Shown: one piece after another, positions 61,501-64,000 of the stretch
Position numbering within the stretch: position 1 is the stretch's first letter
How the letters are laid out: each line of letters opens with the position of its first letter
Source: Nocardiopsis flavescens
GTDB taxonomy: Bacteria > Actinomycetota > Actinomycetes > Streptosporangiales > Streptosporangiaceae
Length of the DNA: 64,000 nucleotides
Assembly: GCF_900141985.1 (NCBI RefSeq)
Contig: NZ_FQZK01000002.1
Coordinates: 1 to 64,000, forward strand
Direction of reading: 5' to 3'
The notes under the pieces: model-generated
Told to the model about the DNA's origin: nothing
Database searches by the model: none
What the model saw: only the letters and a program-made list of their open reading frames with translations
Program-made: the position numbers and the translations under genes

Positions 61501-64000
61501 GAGCTGATCGTGCAGGCCCCCCTGGTGCTGCCCGAGCGGGGCGCCGTCCAGCTCCAGGTCGTCGTCGAGGCCGCCGACCGGGACGGGCGCCGCGCCCTCA
61601 CCGTGCACGCCCGCCCCGCGGGCGGGGCCGGGGCCCCCGACCTCGGCGGGCGCCCCTGGACCCGGCACGCCGCCGGCGTCCTGGCCCCCGACCCCGCCGC
61701 CCCGCCGCGCGACCTCGCCGCCTGGCCGCCGGACGGCGCCTCCCCGGTCGACACCGGAGGCCTCTACTCCGGCCTGGAGGAGATCGGGTACTCCTACGGG
61801 CCCGCCTTCCGCGGGCTCACCGCCGCCTGGACCCGCGGCGACGAGGTGTGGGCCGAGGTCGAGCTGCCCGCCGACCGGCACGCCGAGGCCTCCCGGTTCG
61901 GCCTGCACCCCGCCCTCGCCGACGCCGCCCAGCACGCCGTCGGCTGCGCCCCCTGGATGCCCCGCGACGGGGTCCGGCTGCCCTTCGCCTGGAGCGGCGT
62001 CACCCTGCACGCCGCGGGCGCCACCCGGCTGCGCGTCCACGTGCGGCCCACCGGCGCCGACGAGGTGTCGATGCTGCTGGCCGACGCAGACGGAGCCCCC
62101 GTCGCCACCGTCGAATCCCTCACCCTGCGCGCCGCGGCGGCAGCCCCGGCCCCGCGGCCCCCCTCCGACGACCTCTTCCACATCGCGTGGGAGCCGGCCG
62201 CCGACCCGGCCGCGCCGGGGCACCAGCACTGGGCCGTGGTCGGCGAGGACCTCCTCGACGCGGCCTCGGCGCTCACCGCGGCCGGGCACACCGTCCGCGC
62301 CCACCCCCACGCCGACGCCCTGCTGGCCGCCCTCGACGAGGGCGCGCCCGTCCCCGGCCACGTCCTGCTGCCCCGGCTGATCGCCCCGGTCGCCCCCGGT
62401 CCGGCCGACGTGCGCGCCGCCGTGAAGGACACCCTGGCCGCCATGCAGCGCCTGCTCGCCGACGCCCGCACCGGGGACGCCCGCCAGGTCGTCCTCACCC
62501 GGGGCGCGGTCGCCGCCGCAGAGGGCGAGGACGTCCCCGACCTCGTCCACGCCCCGCTGTGGGGGCTGGTGCGCGCCGCCGTCCAGGAGCACCCCGGCCG
62601 CTTCGCCGCGGTCGACACCGACGACCCCGGGCGCTGCGCCCCCGTCCTGGTCGCCGCCCTGACCGGCGGTGCCGAACAGACCGCGATCCGCTCCGGCGCC
62701 GCGCTCTCGCCCCGCCTGGTCCGCACCGAGCGCACCGGCGGCCCCCTCTCCTTCGGGGACGGCACCGTCCTGGTCACCGGCGCCACCGGCACCCTGGGCG
62801 GAGAGGTCGCCCGCCACCTGGTGGACCGCCACGGCGTGCGCGACCTGCTCCTGGTCAGCCGCAGCGGCCCCGACGCCAAGGGCGCCGCCGAGCTGGAGGC
62901 CGACCTGTCCGGACGCGGCGCCCGCACCTCCCTGGCCGCCTGCGACACGGCCGACCGCGACGCCCTGGCCGCGCTGCTGGCCGGGTACCGGGTGACCGGG
63001 GTCGTGCACGTCGCCGCCGACCTGGACGACGCCCTGTTCTCCTCCATCACCCCCGAGGCCGTCGACCGGGTGCTGCGGCCCAAGGTCGACGCCGTGCGCC
63101 ACCTGGACGACCTGGTCCCCGACGCCGCGGCGTTCGTGCTGTTCTCCTCCGCGGCCGGAACCCTGGGCAGCCCCGGACAGGCCCACTACAGCGCCGCCAA
63201 CGCCTACACCGACATGCTCGCCCACCACCGGCGGGCCCGCGGCCTGCACGCGGTCTCCCTGTCCTGGGGCATGTGGGCCCGCCGCGGCTCCGGCACCGCG
63301 CGCCTGGACGACAGCGACATCGGCCGCTACGCCCGGCTCGGCCTGGCCGGGCCGATGGACACCCGGCACGGGCTGGCCCTGTTCGACGACGCCCTGGCCG
63401 CCGGCCGCCCGCACCTGCTGCCCGTCCCGATGGACCTGGCCGGCGCCCGCGCCCGGGCCGCCCGCACCGGGACGGTCTCCGCCATGCTCTCCGGCCTGGT
63501 GCGCCCGCCCCGCCGCCGTGCGGGGACCTCCGGGCCCGCCGCCGACGACCTGCGCGCCACCCTGGCCCGCACCCCCGCCGACCGGCGCCCCGGGGCCGCG
63601 CTGGCCCACGTGCTGTCCGCCACCGCGGAGGTGCTCGGCCACGGCGGCGCCGCGGAGATCGGGGCCGACGACCCCTTCCTGGAGATGGGCTTCGACTCGC
63701 TCACCGCCGTGGAACTGCGCAACCGGCTCGCCGCGGCCACCGGGCTGCGGCTGCCCGCCGGACTGGCCTTCGCCCATCCGACACCGCGCGCGCTCGCCGC
63801 CCACCTGGCGGCCCGGACCGCCGTGGACGAGCGTCCCGGGGGAGCCGAGGGGCCCGGGCCGGTCCGGACGCCGTCGCCCTCCGACGGCCTGGTCGAGCTG
63901 TTCGTGGACGCCTGCCGCCGCCGGCGCATCGCGGACGGGCTCGACCTGCTGTGGTCGGCCTCCCGGATGCGCCCCACCTTCACCGGGTCCGCCGACGCCG
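58513..64000 (+). CDS. Modular PKS: module 3, KS-AT-DH-KR-ACP, C-terminus beyond window
   Basis: At least 1829 residues, open to the window end. Docking coiled coil (1-34), KS with Cys208, and AT with GHSQG Ser662. The specificity motif reads LISH (761-764) instead of YASH or HAFH, and RADIVPQL replaces the usual RVDVVQP, so the extender is not predictable as malonyl or methylmalonyl. DH: His966 (HAAGD), Asp1137, YGPAFRG. No ER. KR: TGATGTLG, LDD 1504-1506, Tyr1559, B type. ACP Ser1729 (GFDSL). The final visible part, LVELFVDACRRRRIADGLDL followed by LWSASRMRPTF, resembles the lead-in of a terminal thioesterase; the domain itself is outside. ATG 58513 is 40 bases after module 2; ATG 58522 is an alternative. 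Confidence 0.92.
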   Translation, partial: MTQMTNEDKFRELVKKMAVDLRRSRARVEELEERGHEPIAIVGIGCRFPGISGPDGLWDLVAEGRETQGPFPGDRGWDLDRLLSPDPDAPGATYVRSASFLADAGDFDPAFFGINPREALAMDPQHRLVLETAWEALEHAGIVPDSLRATPAGVFVGTVGQTYGPPVQDSPPELVGYRMLGAMPAVAAGRVSYTLGLEGPAVTVDTACSSSLTAISLAVRSLRAGESSLALAGGAGVYTDVSPWVSFGGHGVLSPDGRCKAFSADADGTGWGEAAGMVVLERLSDARRNGRRVLALLRGAALNQDGASSGLTAPSGPAQERVIRAALADARLTPADVDAVEAHGTGTRLGDPIEANALTAVYGRDRAGEPLWLGSLKSNVGHTGAAAGVAGVIKTVQALRHGTLPPTLHVSAPTPHVDWASAGVAPLTEARPWPATGRPRRAGVSAFGASGTNVHVVLEQAPEPEPAPARERAVLTPGGAPAPVPWVLSGHTPEALTDQVLRLRDRVAADPGLDPADVGAALASSRTPLAHRAAVVGADRATLLERLDALAAGAVREPGIARGRAREGRTVFVYPGQGSQWEGMARGLLAESPVFAGTIADCERALAPHNDWLLTDVLLGRPGAPAADRADIVPQLLWAVMIGLTAVWRSHGVHPDAVVGHSQGEVAAAHIAGALTLEQSAEVIAVRSRALERLRGDVAMAVVSQGAAALAPRLPELGDLHVAVVNSPGTTVVGGDRAAIGRLLEDCAARGVQARLFADSLISHTPHAEAVRDGLLADLAHLAPAAPRIPLYTPVTGGPLDRPADAGHWYAGLSGPVLFQRATENLLAAGHTRFIEVSAHPVLTVPVTETIAEAGTGAAAVATLRRGEGGTERLRTALAEAFAHGAAPDWSTVFGGDTRFVDLPTYAFQRRRLWLAADAARGDVASAGLETEEHPLLGAALPLAGTGAVVFTGRLSRGSHPWLADHAAGDTALLPGTAFLELALAAGERLGTPHAAELIVQAPLVLPERGAVQLQVVVEAADRDGRRALTVHARPAGGAGAPDLGGRPWTRHAAGVLAPDPAAPPRDLAAWPPDGASPVDTGGLYSGLEEIGYSYGPAFRGLTAAWTRGDEVWAEVELPADRHAEASRFGLHPALADAAQHAVGCAPWMPRDGVRLPFAWSGVTLHAAGATRLRVHVRPTGADEVSMLLADADGAPVATVESLTLRAAAAAPAPRPPSDDLFHIAWEPAADPAAPGHQHWAVVGEDLLDAASALTAAGHTVRAHPHADALLAALDEGAPVPGHVLLPRLIAPVAPGPADVRAAVKDTLAAMQRLLADARTGDARQVVLTRGAVAAAEGEDVPDLVHAPLWGLVRAAVQEHPGRFAAVDTDDPGRCAPVLVAALTGGAEQTAIRSGAALSPRLVRTERTGGPLSFGDGTVLVTGATGTLGGEVARHLVDRHGVRDLLLVSRSGPDAKGAAELEADLSGRGARTSLAACDTADRDALAALLAGYRVTGVVHVAADLDDALFSSITPEAVDRVLRPKVDAVRHLDDLVPDAAAFVLFSSAAGTLGSPGQAHYSAANAYTDMLAHHRRARGLHAVSLSWGMWARRGSGTARLDDSDIGRYARLGLAGPMDTRHGLALFDDALAAGRPHLLPVPMDLAGARARAARTGTVSAMLSGLVRPPRRRAGTSGPAADDLRATLARTPADRRPGAALAHVLSATAEVLGHGGAAEIGADDPFLEMGFDSLTAVELRNRLAAATGLRLPAGLAFAHPTPRALAAHLAARTAVDERPGGAEGPGPVRTPSPSDGLVELFVDACRRRRIADGLDLLWSASRMRPTFTGSADA

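Overview
The window is very GC-rich and has the hallmarks of a filamentous actinomycete: GTG starts, 4-base ATGA/GTGA gene overlaps, DUF1707, DUF742/roadblock 'conservon' genes, Septum_form lipoproteins, paired DUF6230/DUF6114 genes and modular type I polyketide synthases. A Nocardiopsis-like organism fits the gene content, but no rRNA or other marker in the window settles the genus. There are two tRNA-Lys(CTT) genes, no rRNA and no CRISPR array.

Layout. 0-0.7 kb: the 5' end of a transposase cut by the window edge, plus a short palindromic (MITE-like) element. 0.7-2.1 kb: a low-molecular-weight protein tyrosine phosphatase and a fructosamine-kinase-type kinase. 2.4-8.5 kb: a sugar ABC importer without its own ATPase, divergent from a Gfo/Idh/MocA dehydrogenase and a DUF1537 sugar-acid kinase. 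8.6-18.7 kb: an oxidative cluster with alpha/beta hydrolase, DUF4873, Baeyer-Villiger-type monooxygenase, AurF-like diiron oxygenase, SDR, MerR regulator, GMC (cholesterol-oxidase-like) oxidoreductase and DUF6230/DUF6114. A shared palindrome, TKACAA-N6-TTGTMA, occurs at three of its promoter regions. 18.7-31.2 kb: housekeeping and envelope genes: UvrD-like helicase, DUF1707, two SanA/YdcF (DUF218) proteins, a DUF885 peptidase, the murQ/RpiR pair, tandem tRNA-Lys and two Septum_form lipoproteins. 31.3-39.4 kb: a secreted tripeptidyl-aminopeptidase-type hydrolase and a complete oligopeptide/oligosaccharide-type ABC importer operon behind a perfect 27-bp palindrome.

39.6-64 kb is the most interesting part. 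A crotonyl-CoA carboxylase/reductase-family gene, which can make unusual malonyl extender units, is followed by a conservon-like signalling operon. That operon has an ATPase-only soluble pseudo-kinase, a roadblock protein, a DUF742 protein and a frameshifted G-protein. Next come a styrene-monooxygenase-like flavoprotein and three consecutive modular PKS genes. The PKS reads KS(Q)-AT-ACP / KS-[no AT]-DH-ER-KR-ACP; KS-AT-ACP; KS-AT-DH-KR-ACP, with what looks like a thioesterase lead-in at the window edge. Two features stand out. The first extension module lacks its acyltransferase by a clean in-frame absence of about 440 residues. The AT of the last module carries LISH where the YASH/HAFH specificity motif normally sits, which together with the nearby reductase suggests an unusual extender unit. 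If the line is colinear, it would release a short tetraketide 5-oxo-2-enoic acid, which could close to a 2-pyrone.

All functional statements come from reading the sequence. No database search was run.
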